Source of the DNA: Nitrosomonadales bacterium
Lineage (GTDB): Bacteria > Pseudomonadota > Gammaproteobacteria > Burkholderiales > Gallionellaceae
Direction: 5' to 3'
DNA: 36,048 bases
Assembly (NCBI GenBank): GCA_947475825.1
Contig: CANJMS010000016.1
Coordinates: 1-36,048 of the forward strand
The position numbers and the translations under genes are program-made. Under the pieces are notes generated by a model. That model saw only the letters and a list, made by a program, of their open reading frames with translations, searched no databases and had not been told where the DNA came from. Positions 1-8,526 of the stretch are shown here, piece after piece (position 1 is the first letter of the stretch; the number at the start of each line of letters is the position of its first letter).

Positions 1-51
1 AATCTGAAATACTGCTTTTGCCAAATCGATGCCTATCGTAGTAATCTTCAT
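1..51 (-). CDS. IS110-family transposase, 5' end only (runs off the window)
   Basis: Reading the reverse strand from the ATG at 51 gives MKITTIGIDLAKAVFQI, 17 codons with no stop before the window edge. GIDLAK.VFQ is the usual N-terminus of IS110/IS1111-group DEDD transposases and carries the first catalytic Asp. It is too short for the ORF track. The remaining gene lies left of the window, so it cannot be said whether the element is intact. The stretch 52-151, between this start and the fdxA stop, would be the upstream end of the element. It contains a 7-bp inverted repeat (TAGTGGT at 74-80, ACCACTA at 90-96) that could be a subterminal feature. Confidence 0.8.
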   Translation of the reverse strand, partial: MKITTIGIDLAKAVFQI

Positions 52-151
52 TTCGGATGCCCCTTTCTATGGTTAGTGGTAGTAAAACAACCACTACTTT
101 GGCACTTAGATGCCGTATTAGGAAGTGGGCGTCCATTCCATTATTTCAAAC

Positions 152-475
152 TCAACGTTCCAATAAATGCCGTTTTTCTTTTATATCTTTCCAATTATCA
201 GCATCAGATGAGACTTCTTTTTTCTCGACGATAGATTTCCACACCTTAGATAATTCGGCATTGAGCGCAATAAAAGCACGCTGTTCGACTGGCACATCAT
301 CCTCGGCATAAATCGCCTCCACCGGGCATTCCGCAACACACAGCGTGCAATCAATGCACTCATCCGGATCAATTACTAGAAAATTAGGCCCCTCACGAAA
401 ACAATCAACCGGGCAAACGTCTACGCAATCCGTATATTTACATTTGATACAAGCTTCGGTAACAACATAAGTCAT
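152..475 (-). CDS. fdxA: 7Fe ferredoxin FdxA ([3Fe-4S][4Fe-4S])
   Basis: A 107-residue soluble electron carrier of the Azotobacter FdI type. By alignment with that family, C9, C17 and C50 should bind the 3Fe-4S cluster, and C21, C40, C43 and C46 the 4Fe-4S cluster. The sequence shows [17 protein letters not shown] near the N-terminus and [12 protein letters not shown] at 40-51. The C-terminal helical tail (about 60-107) ends HLLER, as usual in proteobacterial FdxA. The ATG at 475 is preceded by a GGAG at suitable spacing. The gene appears monocistronic, downstream of folE2 on the same strand. Its physiological partner is not evident from the neighbours. Confidence 0.95.
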   Translation of the reverse strand: MTYVVTEACIKCKYTDCVDVCPVDCFREGPNFLVIDPDECIDCTLCVAECPVEAIYAEDDVPVEQRAFIALNAELSKVWKSIVEKKEVSSDADNWKDIKEKRHLLER

Positions 476-529
476 AACAATAAACTCCTGATTAAAACAG
501 CGGGCATTCTAACAAAACTATAGGGAAAT

Positions 530-1345
530 TTAATCAGATTTAACGCGCTCAATACGCGCATAGGCCGAGTGGTTGTGGATGGACTCAAAATTTTCCACCT
601 CAATGGTATATGACTCAATGCGCGCATCGCGATTCAACGCCACAGCAACATCACGCGCGACATCTTCCACAAATTTTGGGTTGTCATAAGCGTGCTCAGT
701 AACATATTTTTCATCCGTGCGTTTCAGCATGCTGTACAACTCGCACGAAGCCTCATCCTCAGCGAAGCGCACCAACTCTTCTATCCACACTGCCTGGCTG
801 GCATTAACCGTAAGCGTGATGTGCGAACGCTGGTTGTGTGCACCGCGCTCCGAAATTTCCTTGGAACAGGGACACAAGCTGGTCACTGGCACGACAGCCT
901 TCAACGTAAAGTGATACAGTCCATTTTCAATCTCACCGATAAATGTCACATCGTAATCCAGCAAACTTTGCACGCCGGATAAAGGTGCAGCTTTGTTGAT
1001 GAAATAAGGAAAAGTCATTTCGACATAGCCTGATTGCACGCCTAATTTTGTCACCATATCGCGCAGAATTTTTTCGAATGACACCACAGAAACTTCATGC
1101 TTATTGTGATTCAGAATTTCCACAAAACGCGACATATGCGTGCCCTTGGCATCATGCGACAAATGCACAGTCATATTGAACATGGCAATAGTGTGCTGTA
1201 CGGTCGCAGATTTATCCTTAATCACCATTGGATGGCGTATGCTTTTAATGCCTACCTTGTTGATAGCAATCTGGCGCGTGTCGGCCATGCTTTGAACATC
1301 GGGCATCATCTTGTTTGCCAAACCACTATTTACGGGAGAATTCAT
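530..1345 (-). CDS. folE2: GTP cyclohydrolase FolE2 (GCYH-IB)
   Basis: A 271-residue type IB GTP cyclohydrolase. It converts GTP to 7,8-dihydroneopterin triphosphate, the first step of folate synthesis (also feeding queuosine-type pathways), in the cytoplasm. Family hallmarks are the HPM..KD segment near residue 38-44 and [14 protein letters not shown] at about 152-165, with the conserved metal-site Cys and the downstream GAHNQRSH histidines. Length matches the family. FolE2 can use metals other than zinc and often serves under zinc limitation; no Zur site was identified here. The start is ATG 1343-1345. Its Shine-Dalgarno region is a run of nine G (C on the plus strand, 1351-1359) five bases upstream, which is unusual. 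Confidence 0.95.
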   Translation of the reverse strand: MNSPVNSGLANKMMPDVQSMADTRQIAINKVGIKSIRHPMVIKDKSATVQHTIAMFNMTVHLSHDAKGTHMSRFVEILNHNKHEVSVVSFEKILRDMVTKLGVQSGYVEMTFPYFINKAAPLSGVQSLLDYDVTFIGEIENGLYHFTLKAVVPVTSLCPCSKEISERGAHNQRSHITLTVNASQAVWIEELVRFAEDEASCELYSMLKRTDEKYVTEHAYDNPKFVEDVARDVAVALNRDARIESYTIEVENFESIHNHSAYARIERVKSD

Positions 1346-1350
1346 AATAG

Positions 1351-1359
1351 CCCCCCCCC
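1351..1359 (-). promoter_or_regulatory. Homopolymeric G9 tract forming the folE2 ribosome-binding region
   Basis: On the coding strand the leader reads GAGAGGGGGGGGGCTATT before the ATG. The purine-rich G run is the only Shine-Dalgarno candidate. Slippage in it would change spacing or SD strength. The tract is seen directly; the regulatory consequence is inference. Confidence 0.5.
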
Positions 1360-1632
1360 TCTCTAATCAGAAAATCATATGGCCGGAAATTAAGCCCAGT
1401 TCAAGATGAAATTATATCCCAAATCACTTACTTGCCGTTGGGAGGCGTACCTGCGCCATTGGTCAACAAAATATTTTGCCTATGCAACATTTTGAGAAGT
1501 ATGATGCTTAGGCCGAATTGTGAAGTGCACTGCTGAAAATATGTAACCCAGCGCGCTAACGCACCTTACTTTTTAATATCATTGTTCGATTAAAACTTAG
1601 CTGCCACAACCATGTTTTGATGTTACCGGATG

Positions 1633-1662
1633 TGTTACTGTTACACACATAGTAGCTATAAT
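1633..1662 (+). promoter_or_regulatory. Candidate sigma70 promoter with embedded palindrome upstream of the 69-aa ORF
   Basis: TATAAT at 1657-1662 is a consensus -10. A weak -35 candidate (TGTTAC, 1633-1638) lies 18 bp upstream. The interval contains TGTGT...ACACA symmetry and repeated TGTTAC words, which could be an operator. The rest of 1346-1632 holds no gene I can support. Confidence 0.45.
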
Positions 1663-1687
1663 TCACTTTGGGTTACAGGGAGTGGTA

Positions 1688-1897
1688 ATGCTGAAATTTG
1701 TTTTTTCCATACGCACACGCAATGGGCAAAAAGTGGAAGGTTTGCTCATCTCGAGTCATGATACTGCTGGCGCAGAGGCGAAGGTAAAGCAAATGTATCA
1801 ACACTGTGAAATTTTGAGTTGTGAACTCAAGCAGCAGGAAAATAAACATTTGGAGACTGTGACAATTGAAGAGATTCTGACACTCATTTCGAAGTGA
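1688..1897 (+). CDS. Hypothetical small protein (69 aa)
   Basis: No family recognised. The track start is GTG 1682, but GGGAG at 1678-1682 sits five bases before ATG 1688, so the ATG start (MLKFVFSIRTRNGQ...) is preferred. The protein has a short beta-like N-terminus with basic residues (about 1-15), then a polar helical middle (AGAEAKVKQMYQ) and an acidic C-terminal helix. It has no signal peptide or membrane segment. A good -10 box and SD support it as a real, separately expressed gene. It could be a small regulatory or adaptor protein, but nothing in the sequence assigns a role. Confidence 0.6.
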   Translation: MLKFVFSIRTRNGQKVEGLLISSHDTAGAEAKVKQMYQHCEILSCELKQQENKHLETVTIEEILTLISK

Positions 1898-1996
1898 CGA
1901 AATCTCTCGATGATCTAGACAAAAATTACTCTGGCTGGAGTAAATAATTTAGTCGCAAAAAGAACGCACAATGAAATTCACCGCAAACCCTAAGCA

Positions 1997-2764
1997 CTAC
2001 ACAATAAAACCGTCCGCTAATAGTTCCAGCATCAGATTGTTATAATCCTGTGCGCCTTGACTGGCAGGCGCGTGTTCAAACACTGTTTTTGATAATGACG
2101 GGCTTTCAGCAAGACTCACATTTTCTGATATGCGCGTGCGACATACATCTGCACCAAATTTTTCTTCGATCAAACGCAGCACATCCCATGACATATTACG
2201 GCGAACATCGAAGCGTGTTAATAAATAACGTCGCCTGATTGGTCGCTTTAAGACTGGCTCCAGTGCCTTCAACGATTTTTCAATTTGCATGGCTCCCTTG
2301 GCAGATAGAAAATCTGCCGAAATCGGAATAATCAAGCCTGTACAGGAAAAAATCGCGTTTAAGGAAAGTACGCCTATCACCGGATTACAGTCAATCAGCA
2401 AAGGCTCATTTTTGATACCCAGTTTTTCGGCCTGCAAAGCGGTGTTCAGTCGATTTACCACGTTGTACCCCTTGCCATACAAGGCATCCACTTTGGATAA
2501 CTCGACATGTGCGGGAATAATATGAATGCCACTAGAGGTGGTTCTTACCAAGTCGCGTAATGGGCGATTACTCTGAAACATTCCCAAAACAGTGTCGTTG
2601 CCAGAAGTGACGTTAACCCCAGCGATGCTGCTGAATTGTGCTTGCGGATCAAGATCAATGCCGTAGGTGATGCGTCCACTACGTGCCAGTGCTGCGGCGA
2701 GATTGAGCGCAGTCGTGGTTTTTCCTACGCCACCTTTTTGGTTGAATACCGTGATTATGGTCAT
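1997..2764 (-). CDS. ParA-family ATPase (solitary)
   Basis: A 255-residue ParA/MinD-superfamily P-loop ATPase. The deviant Walker A KGGVGKTT is at residues 10-17, the A' motif GIDLDPQAQFS at about 36-46, and the Walker B-like segment LLIDCNP at about 122. These proteins dimerise on ATP and position DNA or protein cargo. No parB or parS is seen beside it and it is short, so it is better read as an orphan ParA-like positioning ATPase than the chromosomal ParA. The downstream neighbour on the opposite strand is the small ORF at 1688. Upstream, 61 bp away on the same strand, is the M48 protease gene. The specific cargo is unknown. Confidence 0.85.
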   Translation of the reverse strand: MTIITVFNQKGGVGKTTTALNLAAALARSGRITYGIDLDPQAQFSSIAGVNVTSGNDTVLGMFQSNRPLRDLVRTTSSGIHIIPAHVELSKVDALYGKGYNVVNRLNTALQAEKLGIKNEPLLIDCNPVIGVLSLNAIFSCTGLIIPISADFLSAKGAMQIEKSLKALEPVLKRPIRRRYLLTRFDVRRNMSWDVLRLIEEKFGADVCRTRISENVSLAESPSLSKTVFEHAPASQGAQDYNNLMLELLADGFIV

Positions 2765-2825
2765 GGCAAGTTAGCTGAAGCTAATGCTAACCGCTGCCTT
2801 GAATTCAATTTCTGCACACTGCATT

Positions 2826-3647
2826 TTATTGACCGATCACTTTAGTAAATCGATTAGCTAAATCTGGCTGCGCTTCAAAGCGATCCATTGAACCAGACAT
2901 GGTGCGATCCAGCAAATCCAGTCTATCAGACAACGATGGATGAGTTTTAAACATCAAAGCCAAATTAGAGTGGGTCGGATTCATACCCTGCAAAGTCTGC
3001 AACACCGCAGGCAGACCATAGGGGTCGTAGCCTGCACGTGCCGCAATCACTACGCCCATGCGATCCGCTTCATACTCGTCATTTTTATCCAGTCCGCGTG
3101 CGTACAATTCTGTCCCCACGCCAATTAAATTAGTCAACACGGAACCCAAGCCGCTATCCTTCAAACTATCTTTGGCAAAATCGGTGATTATAGATGTCCG
3201 CGTAGATTTGCGGATGGCCTCAACATGATGTCGTCTAAGCACATGTGATATTTCATGTGCTAAAACGCCTGCCAATTCCGCCTCACTTTTTATGTGCACC
3301 AACAATCCTTTGGTAATAAAAATATATCCTCCCGGTACGGCAAAAGCATTCACATCTTCATCATCCAGCACGGCAAAATGCCAGGGCAAATCAGGCCGCT
3401 CTGCATTCAAGGTCAACCACCGTCCAACTTGATTCACATATTTTTGCACGGGCCTGTTATCCAGCAACGGCGCAGCACCCAGCAGATTGCTGGCAATGCC
3501 ACGCCCCATGGAGATTTCCTGTGTTTCACTGATTGGGGCTGGACCTTTCGCCACTTTCCCCGCAGTTTCCATTACGTTATTCATGTCCATATTGGCGCAA
3601 GCAGTACTGATGAACATTGCCGCCAGTAGTAATAATTTTGTTTTCAT
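2826..3647 (-). CDS. M48-family metalloprotease, predicted lipoprotein
   Basis: A 273-residue periplasmic M48 peptidase of the LoiP/YcaL/BepA type. The signal peptide ends in the lipobox ISTAC with the acylated Cys at 17, so it is probably outer-membrane anchored. The zinc site HEISH is at 131-135 and the third ligand Glu at about 193 in EYEADRMG. It has no TPR tail, unlike BepA, so it is a short form. Homologues degrade misassembled outer-membrane proteins. The start overlaps the stop of the SH3-domain gene by four bases, so the two are translationally coupled and probably act together at the envelope. Confidence 0.9.
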   Translation of the reverse strand: MKTKLLLLAAMFISTACANMDMNNVMETAGKVAKGPAPISETQEISMGRGIASNLLGAAPLLDNRPVQKYVNQVGRWLTLNAERPDLPWHFAVLDDEDVNAFAVPGGYIFITKGLLVHIKSEAELAGVLAHEISHVLRRHHVEAIRKSTRTSIITDFAKDSLKDSGLGSVLTNLIGVGTELYARGLDKNDEYEADRMGVVIAARAGYDPYGLPAVLQTLQGMNPTHSNLALMFKTHPSLSDRLDLLDRTMSGSMDRFEAQPDLANRFTKVIGQ

Positions 3648-4177
3648 TTTTTACCTCCACTGGCTGGCTCAGCAATGTATCCCATGCTTTGTGAACTGAG
3701 TTTACCCACCTTGGCAAATCGCTGTGCGTCTGCTTTATTCACGGCGTAAGTATCCATTACCTCTAACGCTTTGGGATTGGGTTTGGTGTGCTTCAAGTCG
3801 TCTTCAGACAGACCGCGTACACCCGTGGTTACTGAGCTGCCGGTACTACCCGTAGTTACAACATTAAACAATGTAGCCAAACCAGTATCCCCGGCCTTTC
3901 TGTCCACGTGATTAAATTTCAGGCTCAACATTTTGACCCAGCCCGCTTTACCATCAACCTGCACTTGCCTCCAGCTGGAGCGTTGGCCTATCACTTCAAC
4001 TTTGGTGCGCTGCTCCAATCTGGCTAAAGTCACAGCATCAGAATAGGGTTTAGCTTTTAATTCCGTGGGTCGCACGGTATAAGCAATTTCGCCTGCCTGT
4101 ACCCAGCCAGCCTGAGTTAAACCAGCAACAGAGAAACTACTCAATAGTCCTAAAAAAACAATTGCTTTCCATTTCAT
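3644..4177 (-). CDS. SH3-domain (SH3b) periplasmic protein
   Basis: A 177-residue secreted protein. The N-terminal signal peptide (KWKAIVFLGLLSSFSVAGL) is followed by a bacterial SH3 domain at about 30-88 with the typical VIGQRSSWRQVQVDGKAGWV strand pattern. The rest is a Ser/Thr/Gly-rich linker and a short helical C-terminus. SH3b domains bind cell-wall peptides or proteins; no catalytic motif is visible. It lies between the CHASE2 cyclase gene upstream and the M48 protease gene downstream on the same strand, overlapping the latter by 4 nt. This arrangement suggests an envelope-sensing or maintenance module. Substrate unknown. Confidence 0.8.
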   Translation of the reverse strand: MKWKAIVFLGLLSSFSVAGLTQAGWVQAGEIAYTVRPTELKAKPYSDAVTLARLEQRTKVEVIGQRSSWRQVQVDGKAGWVKMLSLKFNHVDRKAGDTGLATLFNVVTTGSTGSSVTTGVRGLSEDDLKHTKPNPKALEVMDTYAVNKADAQRFAKVGKLSSQSMGYIAEPASGGKK

Positions 4178-4240
4178 TTTTTGCTCCTTAACTGTGCGCT
4201 CTTAAATTATGTACACAGTGCGTTACACTTTGCGTGGATG

Positions 4241-4352
4241 TGGCACTGTCAATTCCGCACGGTCGGGTTTTCTGGCCGTAGCGGATTGCGTACCTTTGGC
4301 AGTGTCAATTCCGCACGGTTGGGTTTTCTGACCTTAGCGGATTGCGTACCTT
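4241..4352. repeat. Two 56-bp direct tandem repeats at the 3' end of the cyclase gene
   Basis: Copy 1 begins TGGCACTGTCAATTCCGCAC at 4241 and copy 2 begins TGGCAGTGTCAATTCCGCAC at 4297. The units differ at about four positions. Each unit carries TTCCGC and GCGGAT arms that can form an imperfect hairpin. Copy 2 encodes the last 16 or so residues and the stop of the cyclase; copy 1 lies in the 3' untranslated region. 56 is not a multiple of three, so the duplication could not have been in-frame. Confidence 0.85.
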
Positions 4353-6167
4353 TGGTACAAATAATTCCACATCCTGCTCTCTGCCTTTAACTTTATACGA
4401 ACCCACCGATTGAAAATCAAATGCGTCGCCACATAATTCTCTGGTTTCTTTTGAAACCAGTATCCGCGCAACGCCTTTGGTAAGCCCTTCAATGCGGCTA
4501 CCTAAATTAACGGTGTCTCCGATTGCAGTATATTCGCGTCGCTGCTCCGAACCAATTAAACCGACTACAGCAGGGCCGGAATGAATGCCGATCCCCACAT
4601 CAAAATCTGCATCTGCTTCACCTAGCTCCACCTTGAAACGTTGCAACACTTCGCCCATCTCTAAAGCGGCGGCCACCGCGTTTTGGGCATGCTTAGGATC
4701 ATCCAGCGGTGCGCCCCAAAAAGCCATGATGCAATCCCCGATAAATTTATCCAGCGAGCCACCATGTCTGAATACCACTTCGACCTGCAAACTAAAATAC
4801 CGATTCAGCAAAGCCACGACCTCTTGTGGCGTGCGCTTTTCAGATATAGACGTGAAGCCACGTATATCTGAAAACAAGATAGTGATTTGACGGCTCTCGC
4901 CCGCACGACTTAAGCCACCATGTGCGACTAACTCCTGCACGACATGTGGATTAACGAAGCGGCTGAATAATTGCACAGCCTGTTCTCGCGATTTTCGCTC
5001 ACGCAAATAAGCTTGTAACGCACACGCAAAATAGTAGCCCCATGCAACCAGCAGGGGCAGCAATACCGGCATCAGATATAAACGTCCGGCTGCGAAATAG
5101 CTTCCGCTCAGAGCCAACACAGTGACTACAGCTAACGCCACGCCCATTTTCATGGCATTGAGGCCGCGCAAAAAACCTACACCCAATAGTGCCAGCAACA
5201 ATAGTGTTAAACCGGGTTTAAATCCTAGTGGAGCCGTCTGTTGCATACGCTGATTTTTTAGATTATCCAGCGCGGTGGCCAGTATTTCCATGCCTGGGTA
5301 GAGGCTATCTATAGGCGTAACGCGAAAATCATGCAAGCCGCTGGCCGCCGTCCCAATGATAATAATTTTCCCGGACAATTCATCCTTGGGACGCAAGGGG
5401 GTTTCGCGATTAAAATCTTCGTACAGATCCACATAGGAAATGTGCTTAAAAGCGCCCGCTTTACCGCGCCAGGCCAGCAACATATCATCCTGTTGCGGCA
5501 CTTTATAACCTAGATCGGTCGCCACCCGCGCTGGTAATGAGGGAATAAGCCAGCCATAGGTGGGAGTAAACAGTTGATAGCGCCGCCCGACACCATCATC
5601 ATCTGCCACATAGTTAATTGTGCCTGTGTGCCAATATTTTGTGTCAATCGCCAAGGGTGGGAGGATAGCAATACGCGCTGCTGGATCAGCCTTATCAGTC
5701 GCGACGAATTTCAGTAAGGGAGCAATTTTTTCCAGCGGCGCGCCCTGCGCATCTAACGCCGCATCGCGGCGCACGATGGGAAAGTAAACCTTGCTCTCGA
5801 TGTCGCCCAAAGCATCATTCAACAACCGATCACTTTCTGGTCGATATTGATCTTTTTCGCTGAATACAATATCGAAGACAATTGCCGCAGGCCCTTGTGC
5901 AGCCAGTCCATTTATTAACTCGCCATGCACCGAACGCGGCCACGGCCAGTTACCCGCCACATCCTGCATACGGGCAAGACTACTGTCATCAATATCGACA
6001 ATGATTATTTCTGGATCGGGCTGAAAATTTTGCGCATGTTGCCGCACAAAAAAATCGGATAGTTTATTTTCCAAGCCTTGGAAGCTGTGCAACCAAGTGA
6101 TTTCCAAAGTCACCAAGCATAGAAAGGACACTGTAATAAGCCATAATTTTTTTGTGAATTCTGCCAT
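4305..6167 (-). CDS. CHASE2-domain class III adenylate cyclase
   Basis: A 620-residue membrane signalling enzyme predicted to make cAMP from ATP. An N-terminal membrane segment (about 8-26) leads into a periplasmic CHASE2 sensor domain (about 30-300). Three transmembrane helices follow (about 315-388), then a class III cyclase catalytic domain (about 425-605). FSDIRGF and GDCIMAFWG supply the two metal-binding Asp, KFIGD the base-contacting Lys, and AIGDTVNLGSR the Asp plus the Asn/Arg pair, a pattern matching adenylate rather than guanylate specificity. It is first in a minus-strand run with the SH3 and M48 genes. The final 16 residues come from the 56-bp repeat and are unlikely to be part of the fold. 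Confidence 0.9.
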   Translation of the reverse strand: MAEFTKKLWLITVSFLCLVTLEITWLHSFQGLENKLSDFFVRQHAQNFQPDPEIIIVDIDDSSLARMQDVAGNWPWPRSVHGELINGLAAQGPAAIVFDIVFSEKDQYRPESDRLLNDALGDIESKVYFPIVRRDAALDAQGAPLEKIAPLLKFVATDKADPAARIAILPPLAIDTKYWHTGTINYVADDDGVGRRYQLFTPTYGWLIPSLPARVATDLGYKVPQQDDMLLAWRGKAGAFKHISYVDLYEDFNRETPLRPKDELSGKIIIIGTAASGLHDFRVTPIDSLYPGMEILATALDNLKNQRMQQTAPLGFKPGLTLLLLALLGVGFLRGLNAMKMGVALAVVTVLALSGSYFAAGRLYLMPVLLPLLVAWGYYFACALQAYLRERKSREQAVQLFSRFVNPHVVQELVAHGGLSRAGESRQITILFSDIRGFTSISEKRTPQEVVALLNRYFSLQVEVVFRHGGSLDKFIGDCIMAFWGAPLDDPKHAQNAVAAALEMGEVLQRFKVELGEADADFDVGIGIHSGPAVVGLIGSEQRREYTAIGDTVNLGSRIEGLTKGVARILVSKETRELCGDAFDFQSVGSYKVKGREQDVELFVPKVRNPLRSENPTVRN

Positions 6168-6180
6168 GCCCGAATACTAA

Positions 6181-6429
6181 TCGTTTTGGGGCACTCTACA
6201 CAACCCGCTTACGGCAACAATAGGCATCACAGGGGCGCAAGGTGGCTGGCTGGTTCGCGCAATTATGGCTGATCCTAGCGGTGACTTTACCGCACGCGCC
6301 ATCGCCCGTAATGTTTATTCCAAGAAATCTAAAGAATTAGCCCAGCTGGGAACTGGAATAGTGACTGAGGGCATTGATGATAAGGAAAACTTGGTAAGGT
6401 ACGACAATTTATTGCCTGACCATTACTGA
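6181..6429 (+). pseudogene. NmrA-like NAD(P)-binding protein remnant
   Basis: Plus-strand reading from the stop at 6178-6180 gives TATIGITGAQGGWLVRAIM... through ARAIARNVYSKKSKELAQLG, ending at TGA 6427-6429. This matches the N-terminal third of NmrA-type atypical SDR proteins: the dinucleotide-binding GATGAQGG loop (here GITGAQGG), the RAIARN strand and the VTEGIDD segment. No plausible start precedes the glycine motif, and the family normally runs to about 300 residues, so only about 65 remain. The reading frame overlaps the dnaB stop by seven bases. It is absent from the supplied ORF track because it lacks a start codon. Confidence 0.75.
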
Positions 6430-7856
6430 GCAGAAGCATAGCTTTCAAAGCGCGTATATTCGCCACGGAAAGTGAGGTCAACTTTGCCGATTGGGCCGTT
6501 ACGCTGTTTGCCGATAATAATTTCGGCTTTGCCTTTATCGGGCGACTCGGGATTGTAAACTTCATCGCGATATATAAATAAAATTAAATCCGCATCTTGC
6601 TCGATCGCTCCAGATTCGCGCAGGTCGGACATCATAGGCCGTTTGTTGGGGCGAAGCTCCAAACTGCGATTGAGCTGTGAAAGTGCTACAACAGGCACTT
6701 TCAATTCTTTGGCCAGTGCTTTAAGAGAGCGTGAAATTTCGGAAATTTCTGTTGCGCGATTTTCACTCTGCTTACCTGAAGGGGCAGACATGAGTTGCAG
6801 GTAATCGACTACAATCAATCCCAGGCCATCATTTTGTCGGTGCAGTCTGCGTGCGCGCGAGCGTAGCTCCAATGAGTTCAATGCAGCCGATTCATCTATA
6901 AAAATAGGCGCGTCATTCAGCCGCCCCAGAGCATAGGTCAAACGCGGCCAATCGTCATCTTCTAGCTGCCCGGTACGCAAATGATGTTGATTCAATTTAC
7001 CGATGGAACCCAGCATACGCATAGCCAATTGCGTGCCGCCCATTTCCATGCTGAAAATAGCTACAGGCTTTTTTTCTTCCAACGCAACATGTTCAGCGAT
7101 GTTAATTGCAAATGCAGTTTTTCCCATACTGGGACGACCAGCAACAATAATCAGTTCACCCGGTTGCAGACCAGATGTCATGTTGTCCAAATCAGTAAAT
7201 CCGGTTGGCGCGCCAGTTACTGCACTTTTATTTTCACGCCCATAAAGTGTTTCTATACGCTCGACAACAGCTGTCAGCAGGGGGGGGAGCGCAACGAATC
7301 CCTGCTGGCCCCGGTCCCCTGCCTCTGCGATGGCAAATACGCGGCTCTCCGCCTCGTCCAACAATTGACCTGCATCACGTCCAGCCGGTGCATAGGCACT
7401 ACTGGCTATTTCGTTACCAACTTCTACCAATCGGCGCATGATACCGCGCTCACGCACAATTTCTGCATATCGGCGAATATTAGCGGCAGAGGGAACATTT
7501 TGCGCAAGCGATCCCAGATAGGCCAATCCCCCCGCCTTGTCGAGTTCGGCATTACTCTCTAACGATTCCGCTACGGTAATCACATCCACTGCCTTGGCGT
7601 GGTCACTCAAACGTGCGATATGCCTGAAAATCAGCCGATGTTCGAAGCGATAAAAATCCTGCTCACTGATTAAATCGCTGATTTTATCCAGCGCAGTGGT
7701 GTCCAGCAGAATACCGCCCAATACCGATTGCTCGGCTTCAACCGAGTGCGGAGGGAGCTTGATTGCATCAAGCTGTGGGTCACTGTTGGAAGTAAAAGAA
7801 ATTTGCATGTTTTTGTAATTTGATTTGCGCGCTCTGTCTAACAGATCGGGTGGCAT
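6423..7856 (-). CDS. dnaB: Replicative DNA helicase DnaB
   Basis: Hexameric 5'-3' helicase of the replication fork. The N-terminal DnaB domain starts at LPPHSVEAEQSVLGG, the linker helix lies around 170-200, and the RecA-like C-terminal domain carries Walker A GRPSMGKTAFA and Walker B LIVVDYLQLM. The end GEYTRFESYASAQ is normal. The 477-aa track start has no good SD. An internal ATG at 7808 (MQISFTSNSDPQL...), giving 461 aa, fits family length equally well, so the start is uncertain. A G8 run at 7280-7287 lies inside the coding sequence. The usual rplI neighbour is not present upstream in this window. Confidence 0.95.
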   Translation of the reverse strand: MPPDLLDRARKSNYKNMQISFTSNSDPQLDAIKLPPHSVEAEQSVLGGILLDTTALDKISDLISEQDFYRFEHRLIFRHIARLSDHAKAVDVITVAESLESNAELDKAGGLAYLGSLAQNVPSAANIRRYAEIVRERGIMRRLVEVGNEIASSAYAPAGRDAGQLLDEAESRVFAIAEAGDRGQQGFVALPPLLTAVVERIETLYGRENKSAVTGAPTGFTDLDNMTSGLQPGELIIVAGRPSMGKTAFAINIAEHVALEEKKPVAIFSMEMGGTQLAMRMLGSIGKLNQHHLRTGQLEDDDWPRLTYALGRLNDAPIFIDESAALNSLELRSRARRLHRQNDGLGLIVVDYLQLMSAPSGKQSENRATEISEISRSLKALAKELKVPVVALSQLNRSLELRPNKRPMMSDLRESGAIEQDADLILFIYRDEVYNPESPDKGKAEIIIGKQRNGPIGKVDLTFRGEYTRFESYASAQ

Positions 7857-8007
7857 AGTTTACCATCGAGGCTTTGACAGCAAAAAGAAAAAACATGGAA
7901 ATGTTCGCGCAGAGTCATAATGTCTGCCTTCTCACAAATACCAATGCTCGCCTATTAAAAACAGCGTCGAACAGTTTGAAAATAGACAACTTGATGAGCC
8001 CATAAGA

Positions 8008-8032
8008 ATAAAAAAAGCACAGCTATTGTGCT
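8008..8032 (-). terminator. Rho-independent terminator, probable end of the xseB-ispH operon
   Basis: On the minus strand the stem AGCACA (8032-8027), a five-base loop and TGTGCT (8021-8016) are followed by a run of seven T. It faces transcripts coming from ispH. The 273-bp MITE lies between ispH and this terminator. The rest of 7857-8253 shows no gene I can support. Confidence 0.75.
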
Positions 8033-8253
8033 AGATAATGTCGTTATAAGATATTTGCCCACAGTGCGGTACAGTGGTGGTGCTTCCATTGTCATGTGGG
8101 TTATTGATGGAGAAAACTGCTGGCATACTGGAAATATCGTCGAGCACAACGCATAAATTGCACACCCGTTTTAAGTGACACGCGGGCATCATCCACGACA
8201 AAGTATAAGCGTGAAAGGGGAAGCGCATTAAAGTTAGAAATGGAATAAGCTAA

Positions 8254-8526
8254 GGAACCTCTGATTAAGTCCATCATGAACCGCGTTGCTGACAAAAAAT
8301 GGATGATCGCAAGGCGCGCGACGCTGGTCGTAGTTATTCTACGATACCAAGGAGCGCAACACAGCGAATGCCTATTTTTGTCGCAACCCACAAGGACATT
8401 GGCATTGCGGGCGGTCTGCGGCGTCAGGTTCCTGGCGAAGGGAATAACCATTCGCGTCGTCACCTTTCTTGCATCTCATCCCGCAAAGCCGAATGCGCGG
8501 CCATGCGGGACTTAATCAGAGGTTCC
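8254..8526. mobile_element. MITE-like element (273 bp) with 19-bp perfect terminal inverted repeats and CTAA target duplication
   Basis: The left end GGAACCTCTGATTAAGTCC (8254-8272) is an exact inverted copy of the right end (8508-8526). The insert is flanked by CTAA on both sides (8250-8253 and 8527-8530), a clean 4-bp target-site duplication. Size and lack of a transposase frame indicate a non-autonomous element. The YTAR-type 4-bp target and the GGAA-starting ends resemble IS5-family transposition; the parent element is not in the window. Confidence 0.85.

Noticed and set aside
7280-7287. G8 run inside dnaB as a phase-variable switch
   Set aside because: An on/off switch in an essential helicase is implausible, and the frame is intact.
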